DNA from: Planctomycetia bacterium
GTDB lineage: Bacteria; Planctomycetota; Planctomycetia; Gemmatales; Gemmataceae
Length of the DNA: 64,000 nt
Assembly (NCBI GenBank): GCA_005772955.1
Contig: SXID01000029.1
Location: 1 to 64,000 of the forward strand
Direction of reading: 5' to 3'
Every line of letters starts with the position of its first letter. The stretch's first letter is position 1. Made by a program: the position numbers and the translations under genes. Below, one piece after another: positions 1 to 9,306 of the stretch. The notes below the pieces were generated by a model that ran no database searches, had not been told where the DNA came from, and was given only the letters and a program-made list of their open reading frames with translations.

Positions 1-187
1 ACCCGCAGTGATTCCCTCTCGCGTTCTCTCCCACCGGCGGATAGAATCACTCTCAGGCTTGCCAAGACGACGCTACGCACCCCGTCACGCAATCGACGAC
101 CGCCGTTTCCTCTGGTCTTCTGTTTCCATTGTGCCCAGAGCTTCCGAAGCCGGGCGCCCGGTTCCTGTATGAGAGTAGAGTTCCCGC

Positions 188-1345
188 ATGTCTGACCCTC
201 GCAACAGCGCGCATGGCGTGCTGGAGATGCACCCACGGGGCCACGGGTTCTTACGTAACCCGGCCAAGCACTACGCCGCGACGCCCAATGACGCCTACGT
301 TCCCGGGCCGCTCATCCACAAACTGAACCTCGCCGAAGGCGTGATGCTCGGTGGCACGCTCGAACCGCCGCGCCGCGGACAGGGACCGCGACTCGTCACC
401 GTGACCAGCATCGAAGGCGCCGACCCGAAACTGTTCAAGCGCCGCGTCTGGGAAGAACTCACACCCGTTGACCCCACCAAGTGGCTCAGGCTCGAAACGG
501 GCGCGGAACCGCTCACCACGCGCGTGATGGACATGTTCACGCCTATCGGCATGGGCCAACGCGGGTTGATCGTCGCGCCGCCACGAACCGGCAAAACGGT
601 GCTGCTCACGCACATCGCGCAGGCGGTCATCACCAACCACCCGAACGTTCACCTCATGATGTTGCTCGTGGATGAGCGGCCCGAAGAGGTGACCGACATC
701 AAGCGGAACGTGATCCGCAAACCGGCCGAGGGTGACACCGCCGCGCCGCCACCGGTGGAGGTGATCGCGTCCAGCTCCGATCAGAACACCGCGAACCACA
801 CCCGACTCGCGGAACTGGTCGTTGAGCGCGCGAAGCGCCTGACCGAGCAGGGAAAGGACGCGCTGGTGCTGCTCGACAGCCTCACGCGGTTGGCGCGCGC
901 GTACAACAAAACATCTGGCAGCGGGCGCACGATGAGCGGCGGTGTGGATTCCAAGGCGCTGGAGGTGCCCAAGCGCCTGTTCGGCGCGGCCCGCGCGTTC
1001 GAGGAAGGCGGTACGCTCACGATCCTCGGCACCGCGCTGATCGAAACTGGCTCGCGTATGGACGAGGTCATCTTCCAGGAGTTCAAGGGCACCGGGAACA
1101 TGGAACTGGTACTCAACCGCGCCCTCGCGGATCGCCGCGTTTACCCCGCGATCGACCTGGGCGCGTCCGGCACGCGCAAAGAGGAACGTTTGCTGCCGGC
1201 GGAATCGTTGGCGCAGATCACGCTCATCCGCCGTACCCTGATGCAACAGAAACCGGTCGAGGCGATGGAGTCGCTGGTGAAGCAGTTGGCGAAAACCAAG
1301 TCCAACGCCGAGTTCCTGATGAACATGAGCAAGTTGGGCCGGTAG
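188..1345 (+). CDS. rho: Transcription termination factor Rho
   Basis: Hexameric RNA-dependent ATPase/helicase that ends transcription at Rho-dependent sites. The 385-residue protein has a short N-terminal part followed by the cold-shock-like RNA-binding segment (GHGFLRNP, residues 18-25), the Walker A loop PPRTGKT at 131-137, the Walker B strand MMLLVDE at 157-163, and the Q-loop region SGGVDSKAL in the C-terminal half. It is a little shorter than the 419-residue E. coli protein because the N-terminal helical part is reduced. The ATG is preceded by a GAGAGTAGAG stretch that can serve as ribosome-binding site. The family call is based on motif recognition and is secure; the exact start could be slightly further upstream only if a non-ATG codon were used. 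Confidence 0.96.
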   Translation: MSDPRNSAHGVLEMHPRGHGFLRNPAKHYAATPNDAYVPGPLIHKLNLAEGVMLGGTLEPPRRGQGPRLVTVTSIEGADPKLFKRRVWEELTPVDPTKWLRLETGAEPLTTRVMDMFTPIGMGQRGLIVAPPRTGKTVLLTHIAQAVITNHPNVHLMMLLVDERPEEVTDIKRNVIRKPAEGDTAAPPPVEVIASSSDQNTANHTRLAELVVERAKRLTEQGKDALVLLDSLTRLARAYNKTSGSGRTMSGGVDSKALEVPKRLFGAARAFEEGGTLTILGTALIETGSRMDEVIFQEFKGTGNMELVLNRALADRRVYPAIDLGASGTRKEERLLPAESLAQITLIRRTLMQQKPVEAMESLVKQLAKTKSNAEFLMNMSKLGR

Positions 1346-1550
1346 CGAGAGGGGACAGGTCGTTGGTTTTTCGCTGTGTCGAGGGGCGTGATTCCACAGT
1401 CCAGGGCAACGCCCGAATGGCACTTCCTGGGCGCTCTCGTGGCTCCTCCTTTCGCTGTTATTCAACAACACCGTCCCCGCGAGCGCGGTTCGATCGCAAG
1501 CGTCCGTCTTGATCTTCCCTTTTCCCGTCCGCGACGGTATTCCGCGCGGC

Positions 1551-2480
1551 ATGAGGCCGCATTCCGACGCGACCCGCGTTGCCTTCCGCCGGGCGGTGTG
1601 GGCGTCCGTCGCAATTCACGTCGTCGCGGTGGGCGCGTTCTTCGTTCTGCTGCGCTCGAGCGAACACAAGCCGCGCGAAGCGGCGATCGACACCCGCGCG
1701 CCGGAAGTTCGCCTGTCCTTCGCCGAAGACACACTGGGCGCCGAGGTTTCGTCGCAACCCGCACCGCCAACGCCCGCCGCGCCACCAAACACAGGTGCGG
1801 CGACAGGCGCCACGAACACAAACACATCGCCTCAGTCGCCTGAAGCGGTTCCGCCGCTTCAGGCGGGGCCGTTCGCGCCAACCCCGCTGCGCACGCTTCC
1901 GGCCGAACTCGTCGCGATTCTGCGAAAGCCTGGCGCGAACCCCACCCCGACAATGCTCCTTGACCCGAACGTGAAGCCTGCGGGCGCAACCGGTGCCGGT
2001 GCCAACGCGAAATCCGCGCCTGCGCTACACGGCGCACGGAAACCCGGTCAGACGGTGGTGTACGTACTCGATGCGTCCGGCAGCATGGGTGCCGGGGGCA
2101 AGTTCGATGCGGCCCGCGCGGCGCTTGTCGCCACGTTGATGCAGCAACCCGCGACCGTGCGGTTCCAGGTAATTGTGTACGACAGCACCGCGCGACCGGT
2201 CCTCGCGTCCGACGGTACGGCGCTGGCCGCGACCGACGCGAACGTCCGCGCCGTGACCACGAAACTCGCGATGTTGGAACCGCGCGGAAAGAGCAATCAC
2301 CTTGTCGCGGTGCGCGCCGCGCTGGGGTTCCGCCCCGACGTGATCGTGTTGCTGACGGACGCAGACGACCTGACCGCCGCAGCGATCAAACCGGTGCTCG
2401 CGACGGAATCGAAGCCGGTCGCGGTGTGCGTTGGGTTGGTGACTGCCGGGGGCGTGCGCTCGCCTCGCGAGTTGAAATGA
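1551..2480 (+). CDS. Membrane-anchored von Willebrand factor A domain protein
   Basis: About 309 residues. A single membrane segment lies near residues 15-35, followed by a long Ala/Pro/Thr-rich linker and a C-terminal von Willebrand A domain. The metal-binding MIDAS motif is visible as DASGS (Asp174, Ser176, Ser178 when counted from the ATG). The topology suggests a periplasmic or surface-facing metal-dependent adhesion module. An in-frame TTG at 1509 would add 14 residues; the ATG at 1551 was preferred although no strong ribosome-binding site precedes either. It lies 205 bp after rho on the same strand and could be a separate transcript. The ligand is unknown. Confidence 0.75.
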   Translation: MRPHSDATRVAFRRAVWASVAIHVVAVGAFFVLLRSSEHKPREAAIDTRAPEVRLSFAEDTLGAEVSSQPAPPTPAAPPNTGAATGATNTNTSPQSPEAVPPLQAGPFAPTPLRTLPAELVAILRKPGANPTPTMLLDPNVKPAGATGAGANAKSAPALHGARKPGQTVVYVLDASGSMGAGGKFDAARAALVATLMQQPATVRFQVIVYDSTARPVLASDGTALAATDANVRAVTTKLAMLEPRGKSNHLVAVRAALGFRPDVIVLLTDADDLTAAAIKPVLATESKPVAVCVGLVTAGGVRSPRELK

Positions 2481-2486
2481 TGAAAA

Positions 2487-2563
2487 CGAGCCGGGAGCGT
2501 GAGCGACCGGAGGCAACGCGCGTTGAGTTCGCGAAACCTCCGGTCGCTCACGCTCCCGGCTCG
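2487..2563. repeat. Inverted repeat, 27-bp perfect arms
   Basis: Arms 2487-2513 and 2537-2563 are exact reverse complements around a 23-base spacer. The core reads GGGAGCGTGAGCGACCGG. It lies between the convergent ends of the VWA gene and the GDSL gene, so it may act as a bidirectional terminator, but there is no T-tract. A close relative (AAGCGTGAGCGACGGA) forms the palindrome at 28783-29181. Confidence 0.85.
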
Positions 2564-2573
2564 TTCAAGCGAA

Positions 2574-3890
2574 CTACTTAGCCGGCTTGAGCGCGAACTT
2601 GCGTGCAACAGGAGTCGCGAGTTTGTAGATGTCCGCCTGCGCCGCGTCGATCTTCTCCATCCGCGTCTTCAGTTCCATCACCTTCCGCTCCGCAACGGTT
2701 GCGGCCACGTCCTTCAGCCAGTCCTTGTTCGGGAACTGAAACATCACCACATCGAAGAACCGCTGCGAGACGATCGCGTTCTTCGCGTTGATCGCTTGCA
2801 ACACCTTGTTACCCTGGTCCCACACCGGGCCATTGATGACGTTGCCGAGGTTCACGCCGGCGGCCAGTTCCTTCGCGGAGAAGTTGGCGACGCCAACCCC
2901 GTCGATACTCACCGTGTAGCCGCCGTCCTTCAGCCCCTTCACGGTCAGGCCGTAGTAGTTCAGATCGCGCAGTTCATTCGTGTACGGCAGCATCGGGAGC
3001 CAGTCTTTTTGAATCGGCATAGGCAGCGCATCGTCGGTGCGGGTGAAGGTCAGGACCGCGTCGTTCGGGGCGGTCGAGATGTCGGTGACCTTGCAGCTTT
3101 TGGTGTCGGCCTTCGCGGTCGACATGTCGATGGTCACGTCGCTGACGCGCGCCGGCGCTTTCAGCCCGGTGAGGATCGCGTGGGCCATGAGCATCCCACC
3201 GGGGGGCGAGGTGTGGAACCCGTCGTAGTACGGCTTTGCTTTCTTGGCTTCGGGGTCGTCCAACTCCATCTTGTCGGTCGCGGCGCGGGTGATCGCGTAC
3301 TGATCGACGTAACTCACCTTGTGCTTCTCCGCGAGTTCTTTGAGCGGCGCGTAGAACTGTTTCTGTGTTTCGACGTACAACTTACCGTTGCTCTTGTTGC
3401 GGCGGTCCACGGCGTTGGGCGAGAGCAGCGCGACCCGCGCGCCGGCCTTGTTCGCCATTTCGAGCATCGCGACCGTCTTCTCAACGAACACCTTGTTTCC
3501 CTGCGGGTTGAACGCCCCGTACCCGCCGTCATTCATGCCGAAGTTGATCGTGATCGCGGTCGGCTTTTCCGCGAGGACGTGGTTCTGGAAGCGGCCCGCG
3601 CCGCCGTTGGCGGTGTCGCCGCCGATGCCCGCGTTGATGAACGTGAAGTTGCCCTTTGGCATCCGCGTCGTGAGGTACAACTCGACGTAGGTCGAATACT
3701 GGTACTGCGCTGTGATGCTGTCACCGAGGAACACGATGCGGTCGTTCGGCTTGAAGAAGAAGTCCTTGCCGTCTTCGGCCGCGTGCGCCGCGACCGGCTT
3801 CGGATCGGCCGCGCGGAGCGCGGGGGCTGAGGGCATCAGCCCGATGGCGAAAGAGGCCGCGAACGCGACCAAAGCGAGAAGGCGTGTCAT
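2574..3890 (-). CDS. Secreted SGNH/GDSL-family hydrolase
   Basis: 438 residues with an N-terminal signal peptide (about residues 1-27). The SGNH blocks are visible: FLGDSIT with catalytic Ser58, the glycine block NAGIGGDTANG near residue 86, NFGMND with Asn120, and the C-terminal DGFH pair carrying the Asp-His of the triad. Members are esterases or lipases, often carbohydrate esterases in planctomycetes; the substrate cannot be told from sequence. The long C-terminal part after the DGFH block is rich in Lys and Ala and probably forms helices. The gene is convergent with the VWA gene and co-directional with thyX. Confidence 0.82.
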   Translation of the reverse strand: MTRLLALVAFAASFAIGLMPSAPALRAADPKPVAAHAAEDGKDFFFKPNDRIVFLGDSITAQYQYSTYVELYLTTRMPKGNFTFINAGIGGDTANGGAGRFQNHVLAEKPTAITINFGMNDGGYGAFNPQGNKVFVEKTVAMLEMANKAGARVALLSPNAVDRRNKSNGKLYVETQKQFYAPLKELAEKHKVSYVDQYAITRAATDKMELDDPEAKKAKPYYDGFHTSPPGGMLMAHAILTGLKAPARVSDVTIDMSTAKADTKSCKVTDISTAPNDAVLTFTRTDDALPMPIQKDWLPMLPYTNELRDLNYYGLTVKGLKDGGYTVSIDGVGVANFSAKELAAGVNLGNVINGPVWDQGNKVLQAINAKNAIVSQRFFDVVMFQFPNKDWLKDVAATVAERKVMELKTRMEKIDAAQADIYKLATPVARKFALKPAK

Positions 3891-4003
3891 TGTGTGGAAC
3901 CTCGTGCAAGGAAGTGAGCACGAGGCGGATTCTAACTCAGCGCGCTAGCCTGACGCCAACTGTTTACTCGCGTAGCCGCAACGCGCAGCGGAGCGCGACG
4001 ACT

Positions 4004-4855
4004 TCACACCTTCTTGTACTGGGTCGTCACTTCAAACGTCCCATCGGGCAGCGGCACCTTCTGGTAGTCGCTGAAGAGGTTGGGCGCGTCCTTCACAAGC
4101 ACATCGAGAACCGCGGTCGCGAGTTTGCGGATCTCCGGTTCGGCGTGACTCGAACCGCGCATTTCGATGAAGTGCCGCAGTGCGCGCGCGTTACCCGTAA
4201 CGAAGATCTTCGTCTCGGTCGCGTTCGGCAGGACGCTCCGCGCGGCCTGGCGCGCGGTCTTGCGCCGCGTCGTGCGATCCGAGTTCGGAGGCAGCATCGC
4301 GGCCGTGGCCGCCGCAGGATCGGCCAACTTCGCGTTCAGCGCTTCGGCTAACTTGACGTAGGCCACGTGCGATTGTTTCACGGTTTCGAGCCATATCGCG
4401 TGCAACTCAGGGTCGTTCGCGATGATGTCCGGCTCGACGTACTCGGCCACTGACTCATCGACGTAGCGTTGACTTAATTGTGAAAATCCGAAGCCGGCTC
4501 TGTGTCGCACCAACTCGTGCGTCAGACTGCGAGACACGCCCGTGAAGAGCAGGTTCCAGACGGCGTGTTCGAGGACGCTGCCGTGACCGACTTCCTTGAT
4601 GTGCGTGAGGTACGCCGCGTTCCCGCCGGGGCGCGGCTTCGCGAACGACATATAACAGAGACGGCCCGCCGTCTCCGTCAGCACTTCGCCGGCGACCTCG
4701 CTGTCGCTCTCCCAACTCACCCCGTGGTCCGCGAGGAAACGGTCGAGTTCGGCGTCGTCCACGGTCTGACGACCGAGGACGTAGACCGACGGTTCGGTGA
4801 TAACGCGGATGCTGGTGTCCACTGAGTTCGCCGCGTGAGGAGTTGGCACGACCAT
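4004..4855 (-). CDS. thyX: FAD-dependent thymidylate synthase ThyX
   Basis: Makes dTMP from dUMP using FAD, NADPH and methylenetetrahydrofolate. The 283-residue reading from the ATG at 4855 contains the ThyX signature region RHRAGFGFSQLSQRY (residues 117-131) and the C-terminal TGNARALRHFIEMR helix. The spacing between RHR and the conserved Ser is eight residues rather than the seven of the textbook RHRX7S motif. The open frame runs up to 5005, but that would overlap the divergent acetyltransferase gene, so the internal ATG at 4855 was chosen; its upstream ribosome-binding site is weak. Confidence 0.92.
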   Translation of the reverse strand: MVVPTPHAANSVDTSIRVITEPSVYVLGRQTVDDAELDRFLADHGVSWESDSEVAGEVLTETAGRLCYMSFAKPRPGGNAAYLTHIKEVGHGSVLEHAVWNLLFTGVSRSLTHELVRHRAGFGFSQLSQRYVDESVAEYVEPDIIANDPELHAIWLETVKQSHVAYVKLAEALNAKLADPAAATAAMLPPNSDRTTRRKTARQAARSVLPNATETKIFVTGNARALRHFIEMRGSSHAEPEIRKLATAVLDVLVKDAPNLFSDYQKVPLPDGTFEVTTQYKKV

Positions 4856-4934
4856 GCGAGAATCCCATCCGTGGGTTACGATGTAGTCATTAGTTCGACC
4901 ATCCCGGTTGTGCAAGTTGAGCTTGAGTTTCCTC

Positions 4935-5840
4935 ATGCCGCGTTTCGATGTGTCCCCGGCCGCGCCGCACGAACTGTTGCCCGCGTGCCGGTTGCTGTTC
5001 AACACACCGGATTCGGAACAGTCGCGAGAGTGTCTCCTGTCCGCTGGGGCCGCATCAAGGCTGTTCGTCGCGCGCGCCGCGGGCCGGTTGTGCGGTGCAA
5101 CGCTGGTGCAAGTGATGCCTGGCGCGATGGGCGTGACGTGCCCGCCGCACGGCGAGTCCGCTGAAGCCCAGGACGCGGTAACTGCCGCCGCGTGCGCGTG
5201 GCTCCGCGAACGCAGTGTGAAGGTGTGTCAGGCGTTTGCCGCCGCGGACGAAATCGGCGCGATGGCTCCGCTGGAGCGATATGGCTTCCGGCACGTTACA
5301 CAACTTGTGTTCTTGAGACGAGAGGTTGATCGGGCACGCGACACAATCGCATGGCAACCGCGCGAATCGCCTGTGTTTCTGTCCTCGTACAAGCCGGGGA
5401 ACGCGAAGTTGTTCGCGGAAACCCTGGTCGCGACACACGAGGCGAGTCTCGACTGTCCTGAGTTGAACGAGGCGCGCACGCACGCGGACATTCTCGACGG
5501 CTTCAGCCAACCGCACCCGACGCCGGAGAAATGGTATCGCGTTCTGGTTCACGAGGCGTGCAACCCGTTCGCGAAACCGGCCGCCGGCGTCCTCGTGTTC
5601 GATGACGGCCCGGAACCGGACACACGCGGCATTTCGTACCTCGGTGTTGTGCCCGCGTGCCGCGGGCGCGGGTACGGCGACTGGCTCATCCGCTTCGCAG
5701 TCCAGACCGCTTCGGCGGCCGGCGACGCGCTGACTCTCTCCGTCGATGTGCGAAACACACCGGCGATGAAACTCTACGCGCGGCACGGGTTCGTCGCGTA
5801 CGACCGGCGCGAAGCGTGGCTCGCGACGTGGCCCGGGTGA
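4935..5840 (+). CDS. GNAT-family N-acetyltransferase, probably two tandem domains
   Basis: About 301 residues from the ATG at 4935; a TTG at 4908 would add nine. The C-terminal half has the acetyl-CoA binding motif A (VVPACRGRGYGDWLI) and motif B (LYARHGFVAYDRREAW). The N-terminal half resembles a second, degenerate GNAT fold with a LFVARAAGRLCGATLV beta hairpin. The double-domain layout is known for mycothiol synthase-like and other GNAT proteins, but the substrate cannot be assigned. It is transcribed divergently from thyX across an 80-bp gap, which must hold both promoters. Confidence 0.78.
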   Translation: MPRFDVSPAAPHELLPACRLLFNTPDSEQSRECLLSAGAASRLFVARAAGRLCGATLVQVMPGAMGVTCPPHGESAEAQDAVTAAACAWLRERSVKVCQAFAAADEIGAMAPLERYGFRHVTQLVFLRREVDRARDTIAWQPRESPVFLSSYKPGNAKLFAETLVATHEASLDCPELNEARTHADILDGFSQPHPTPEKWYRVLVHEACNPFAKPAAGVLVFDDGPEPDTRGISYLGVVPACRGRGYGDWLIRFAVQTASAAGDALTLSVDVRNTPAMKLYARHGFVAYDRREAWLATWPG

Positions 5841-6078
5841 CTTCACTTCGATTTCGCTCAAGTGCGATTCTCTTCGCGCGAGTTTGGCGCAGACGCCAGG
5901 CCGCGCCATGTTGCGCCGTCTGGCGCGACTAATGCGCGCACGCCCGGCGCGCATGACTCTGCCGACCGCGCCAAGCTCCGGACCGGATTGGTTCACTTAC
6001 TGACATTCCGGCGCGTAGGCGCCGTGCTCTCAGCGCAGATATTGAAAGGAACTCAGAATCACACCGGGGAATTCGTCC

Positions 6079-7680
6079 GTGCCACCCCGACTTACAACAC
6101 GTGCCGCCCCGCCTCAAGAAGCGTCTCACCCGGCGCCGGCCCCCGCGCGAACGCTGCCGTCCTCGACCGCACTGACCGACGCGGTTGCTTCGCGGATAGG
6201 TGCGGCGCGATTCAACCTGTGGTTTGTGGGCCACGCGACATTCGTTCCGCTCGGCGGGCGGGTCGTCGTCGCGGCGCGCAACCAGCATACGCAGGAGTGG
6301 CTCGAACACACGTTCGGCGCGGCCGTGAGGGCCGCGGTCGTGGAGGTGTGCGGAACGGGCACCGCGGTGCAGTGGGTCGTCGATGCGGAATCGCTCGACG
6401 CGAACGCGACTGTCGCAGAAGCTCCGCCCCTCGTGGCGAAGGCGGAACCGGCCGCTCCACGGCGAGCCCCGCGTCTCGCGTTGTCGCCCACAACGCGAAC
6501 CGAAAACCTCCTCGCCGCTCCTGCGCAGAAACCGAAGCAACAAGTCGATATCTTCGGCGAGCCGGTCGCGGCACCGAAGCCGAAGGTGAAGCGCGCCGAT
6601 CCGGACGAAGTCGCCCTTGCCCGGCCGCTCGCGACCCACCGCACCGGGCGCCGGTGGAAATCTCTTGGCGACTTCGTCAGCGGTCCGTGCAATCGTGTCG
6701 CACACGCATCTGCGCTGAGCGTGGTCGAAGAACCGGGGCAGGGCGCAAACCCGCTTGTGATTCATGGACCGGTTGGGACCGGCAAGACGCACCTGCTCGA
6801 AGGCATCTTCCTCGGCATGAAGAAGCAGAGCGACCAGCGACCCTGTTACGTAACTGCGGAAGAGTTCACGACGCGGTTCGTGCAGGCGTCCAGATTAGGG
6901 AAGATGTCCGCGTTCCGGCGGCAGTTCCGCGAGTGCTCCACGCTGCTCCTCGACGATCTGCACTTCCTCGCAACCAAGAAAGCGACGCAGGAAGAGTTCC
7001 TGCACACGTTCGACGCGCTCATTGCCGACGGCCGGCAAGTCGTGGTGACAACGGACTGTCACCCACGCCTGGCCGACGAACTGATGCCGGAGTTGCTCGA
7101 CCGGTTGCTCGGCGGTTCTGTGTGGGGCTTGATGCCGCCGGACCCGGAGACGCGGCTCGAAATCCTTCGCAAGAAGTCGTGCGGTGCCGGCCCGACGATC
7201 CCCGACAGCGTGCTGAAAACGCTCGCGAACACGCTTCGCGGCAACGTGCGAGAACTTGAAGGCGCGGTCAACAGCGTTCGCCACTACGCAAAGGTAACCG
7301 GGCGTCCCGCAGACATGGCGACCACGCGCGAAGCCCTCGGCGATCTTCTTCGGCACGCAGTGCGCGTTGTCTCCGTGCCAGACGTGGACGCAGCGGTGTG
7401 TGCGACGCTCCGGCTCGCGGCCGGTACGCTGCAATCGAAAGCGCGGACGTGGGCCGTGAGCCACCCGCGAATGATCGCGATCTACCTGTGCCGCAAGCAC
7501 ACGGCCGCGACCTACGGCGAGGTGAGCAAGCACTTCGGCGCGAAGACGCACAGCACTGCAGTCGCGGCGGAGAAGAAGGTGCGTGTGTGGCTGGACAAGA
7601 ACGCGAGTGTCGCGATCGGCGACCGCGACTGGCCGGTGAAGGAATTGCTCGACCGCGTCGAGCGCGAACTCCAGCGGTGA
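6079..7680 (+). CDS. dnaA: DnaA-like chromosomal replication initiator with altered box VII
   Basis: 533 residues from a GTG start. An N-terminal DnaA domain I ([14 protein letters not shown] near residues 40-53) is followed by a Pro/Ala-rich linker, the AAA+ domain with Walker A GPVGTGKT (230-237, Lys236) and Walker B LLLDDLHF (Asp292, Asp293), and the domain IV DNA-binding helix-turn-helix with [18 protein letters not shown] and the signature [13 protein letters not shown]. The overall architecture is complete. In box VII the usual SRF arginine finger is missing: the stretch reads [11 protein letters not shown] (341-351), and the linker to PPDPETR is shorter than in E. coli. No dnaN, recF or gyrB is next to it and no cluster of DnaA boxes was seen, so this copy does not mark an obvious origin. 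Confidence 0.88.
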   Translation: MPPRLTTRAAPPQEASHPAPAPARTLPSSTALTDAVASRIGAARFNLWFVGHATFVPLGGRVVVAARNQHTQEWLEHTFGAAVRAAVVEVCGTGTAVQWVVDAESLDANATVAEAPPLVAKAEPAAPRRAPRLALSPTTRTENLLAAPAQKPKQQVDIFGEPVAAPKPKVKRADPDEVALARPLATHRTGRRWKSLGDFVSGPCNRVAHASALSVVEEPGQGANPLVIHGPVGTGKTHLLEGIFLGMKKQSDQRPCYVTAEEFTTRFVQASRLGKMSAFRRQFRECSTLLLDDLHFLATKKATQEEFLHTFDALIADGRQVVVTTDCHPRLADELMPELLDRLLGGSVWGLMPPDPETRLEILRKKSCGAGPTIPDSVLKTLANTLRGNVRELEGAVNSVRHYAKVTGRPADMATTREALGDLLRHAVRVVSVPDVDAAVCATLRLAAGTLQSKARTWAVSHPRMIAIYLCRKHTAATYGEVSKHFGAKTHSTAVAAEKKVRVWLDKNASVAIGDRDWPVKELLDRVERELQR

Positions 7681-7700
7681 CGCCAGCGTCGATGGTAACC

Positions 7701-7890
7701 ATGGACATTCGCGACTACAACCGCGCCGCGTGGGATCATCAAGTCGCGACCGGCAACCGGTGGACGGTTCCCGTTAGCCCGGAAGTGATCGCCGCCGCAC
7801 GCCGGGGCGAATGGTCCGCCGGTTTTGGCCGCGGCCGGCGCGAACGTCATGGTGTTTGACAACTCCCCCACACAACTCGCGCGATTCGGA
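7701..7890 (+). pseudogene. Relic of a class I SAM-dependent methyltransferase
   Basis: The reading [20 protein letters not shown] from the ATG at 7701 matches the start of a widespread methyltransferase family up to RRGEWS (about 7815). The text then jumps by one base to another frame at 7819, which reads [17 protein letters not shown], the segment that follows the SAM-binding glycine motif in intact members. The intervening 40 or so codons, including that glycine motif, are gone, and similarity ends near 7890. The relic therefore shows an internal deletion plus frameshift plus loss of the 3' part. It follows the dnaA stop by 20 bases. Confidence 0.75.
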
Positions 7891-7910
7891 TGTGATGGAT
7901 TTCGCGATTC

Positions 7911-7989
7911 TTTGGCCGCTTGCGGCTTCGCGGGCACAAGACAGACGACACCTCAAATGCATTCCCCGCGAAGCCGCAAGCGGCCGAAA
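7911..7989. repeat. Inverted repeat of the CCGCTTGCGGCTTCGCGG family
   Basis: Arms 7911-7934 and 7965-7989 are complementary except for one extra base. A single arm with the same 20-base text is present at 14415-14434 behind the epimerase gene. It lies at the decayed end of the methyltransferase relic, upstream of the convergent desaturase gene. It may end transcription, but its recurrence marks it as a dispersed repeat. Confidence 0.8.
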
Positions 7990-8035
7990 ACGTAGCACCT
8001 GTCGTGAGGCGATTAGGCGATTTTAGGCAGTCCCC

Positions 8036-8950
8036 TCAAGTAGCTGCTGACTGTTTCGGTCGTGTATCTGCTCGCACACGATAATCAACCGGTTCATCGA
8101 CGCCACCAGTGAGAGTTGCACTTCGCTCGGATTGTAACTCGGCTTCCGGTTGCTCTCCTGACCGATCAGCGGCGTGGTGACGCAATCGCGGCAACAGCGG
8201 CTGCACCATGTACCCGAGCCAGGTGGTCGGGGTCGGAGTGTTCAGCCCGAAGCTCTCCGGCTCGTGATCGGGACAACGGTACGTCCCGAAGAGCAGGTCC
8301 ATGAGCGGGCACACGTTCCCGTAGTTGCCAGCGTCGCGGTCTTTCGCGTGGTGCCAGTGGTGAAGTTCTGGTGCGCCGAGGATCGCGTGCAGCGGGCCGA
8401 GCGGCAGACGCACGTTCGAGTGGATGTAGATCGCCCACACGCCGCGGAACGCGATGAACCCCGCGAGCGTCTCCAGCGGAAACCCCAGCACGAACGCGGG
8501 CAGGTTGATGAGCGTCACCGTGTACACCGTGTCGAGCGGATGCTCGCGGTGCGCCGCCAACCAGTCGAGGTGTTCGGCGCTGTGATGCACCGAATGGAAC
8601 CGCCAGAGGAACCCGACGCGGTGCTGAAGCCGGTGGCCCCAGTACACGCAGAAGTCACTCAGCAGGATCACTTCCAGTATCTGGAGCCACAACGGTTGCG
8701 CCGCCACCGCGGACGTGAACTCACGCGGCACAACGCCGGTCAGCGAGCGGCTGAAGTACCCGAGGCACAAGAATAGGAGTCCGTTCCAGAGCAGGTACTG
8801 CCCGAGGAGGAAGGACAGATCGAGTAACCAACGTGGACGAAACAGACGTTGGTTCGGCTTCGCGGGGAACGCGAGTTCGAGCGGCCTGAACACCACGACC
8901 AGGAACAACAGGCTGAGACCTGTCGCGAGTAGAAGCGAGGTGATGTCCAT
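8036..8950 (-). CDS. Fatty acid hydroxylase / sterol desaturase family membrane protein
   Basis: 304 residues with several hydrophobic helices and the eight-histidine di-iron signature of the family: HRLQHR, HSVHH and a C-terminal HHWHH, as expected for an integral membrane hydroxylase or desaturase acting on lipids. Gemmata relatives are known to make sterols and long-chain lipids, so a lipid role fits, but the substrate is not determined. A GTG at 8971 overlaps the stop of the upstream gene as GTGA; the ATG at 8950 gives a better N-terminus directly at the first membrane helix. It is probably translated with the upstream small membrane protein gene. Confidence 0.85.
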   Translation of the reverse strand: MDITSLLLATGLSLLFLVVVFRPLELAFPAKPNQRLFRPRWLLDLSFLLGQYLLWNGLLFLCLGYFSRSLTGVVPREFTSAVAAQPLWLQILEVILLSDFCVYWGHRLQHRVGFLWRFHSVHHSAEHLDWLAAHREHPLDTVYTVTLINLPAFVLGFPLETLAGFIAFRGVWAIYIHSNVRLPLGPLHAILGAPELHHWHHAKDRDAGNYGNVCPLMDLLFGTYRCPDHEPESFGLNTPTPTTWLGYMVQPLLPRLRHHAADRSGEQPEAELQSERSATLTGGVDEPVDYRVRADTRPKQSAAT

Positions 8951-8967
8951 GAGTGTTCCCGCAAAGG

Positions 8968-9306
8968 TCACGGCTTGGGCGTGTTCGGTTTGGATTCCCG
9001 CGTGGGCACGTCCAGATCCGGGGTGAAGGTTCCGGCCGGGGTTAGGCCAACCGTGATGCTGGGAAGGTTGGGCGACTTGGCACCGCTGAAGAACACCGGC
9101 TTGGCGTTGGGCGTGGGCTGAGGAGTTGGCGGCTGTGGTGTCGTGAGCGAAGGCGGCATATTCAGACCGAGCGGGTGCGGTTCCGGTGGTGGTTCGGGTT
9201 TCGTTAACCGCTCGAACGCGCCAGAGCGACAGCCGATGAACGCCCCCACGAGGATAATCGCGGGGATAAACGCCGCGAGTTTGAGATACCGTTTACGCTG
9301 CGCCAT
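8968..9306 (-). CDS. Small membrane-anchored Pro-rich protein, paralogue 1
   Basis: 112 residues. The start ATG at 9306 has a clear GGAGG ribosome-binding site seven bases upstream. An N-terminal hydrophobic helix (AAFIPAIILVGAFIGC) is followed by the conserved stretch GAFERLTKPE and then a Pro/Thr-rich tail containing FFSGAKS. The closest relative in the window is the next gene upstream, with which it shares the helix, the FERxTKPE stretch and the GxKS-type motif. Function unknown; the topology suggests a short membrane anchor with an exposed flexible tail. Confidence 0.7.
   Translation of the reverse strand: MAQRKRYLKLAAFIPAIILVGAFIGCRSGAFERLTKPEPPPEPHPLGLNMPPSLTTPQPPTPQPTPNAKPVFFSGAKSPNLPSITVGLTPAGTFTPDLDVPTRESKPNTPKP

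Noticed and set aside
251-1552. 433-codon open frame antisense to rho
   Set aside because: Shadow frame of the GC-rich rho gene; Arg/His-rich composition and no known motif.
2499-3830. 443-codon open frame antisense to the GDSL hydrolase
   Set aside because: Shadow frame; the opposite strand has clear SGNH motifs.
5841-6078. Search for an origin of replication upstream of dnaA
   Set aside because: GC-rich with short GGCGC repeats but no DnaA-box cluster or AT-rich unwinding region.
5862-7259. 465-codon plus-strand frame overlapping dnaA
   Set aside because: Arg-rich shadow in another frame; dnaA motifs are in the chosen frame.
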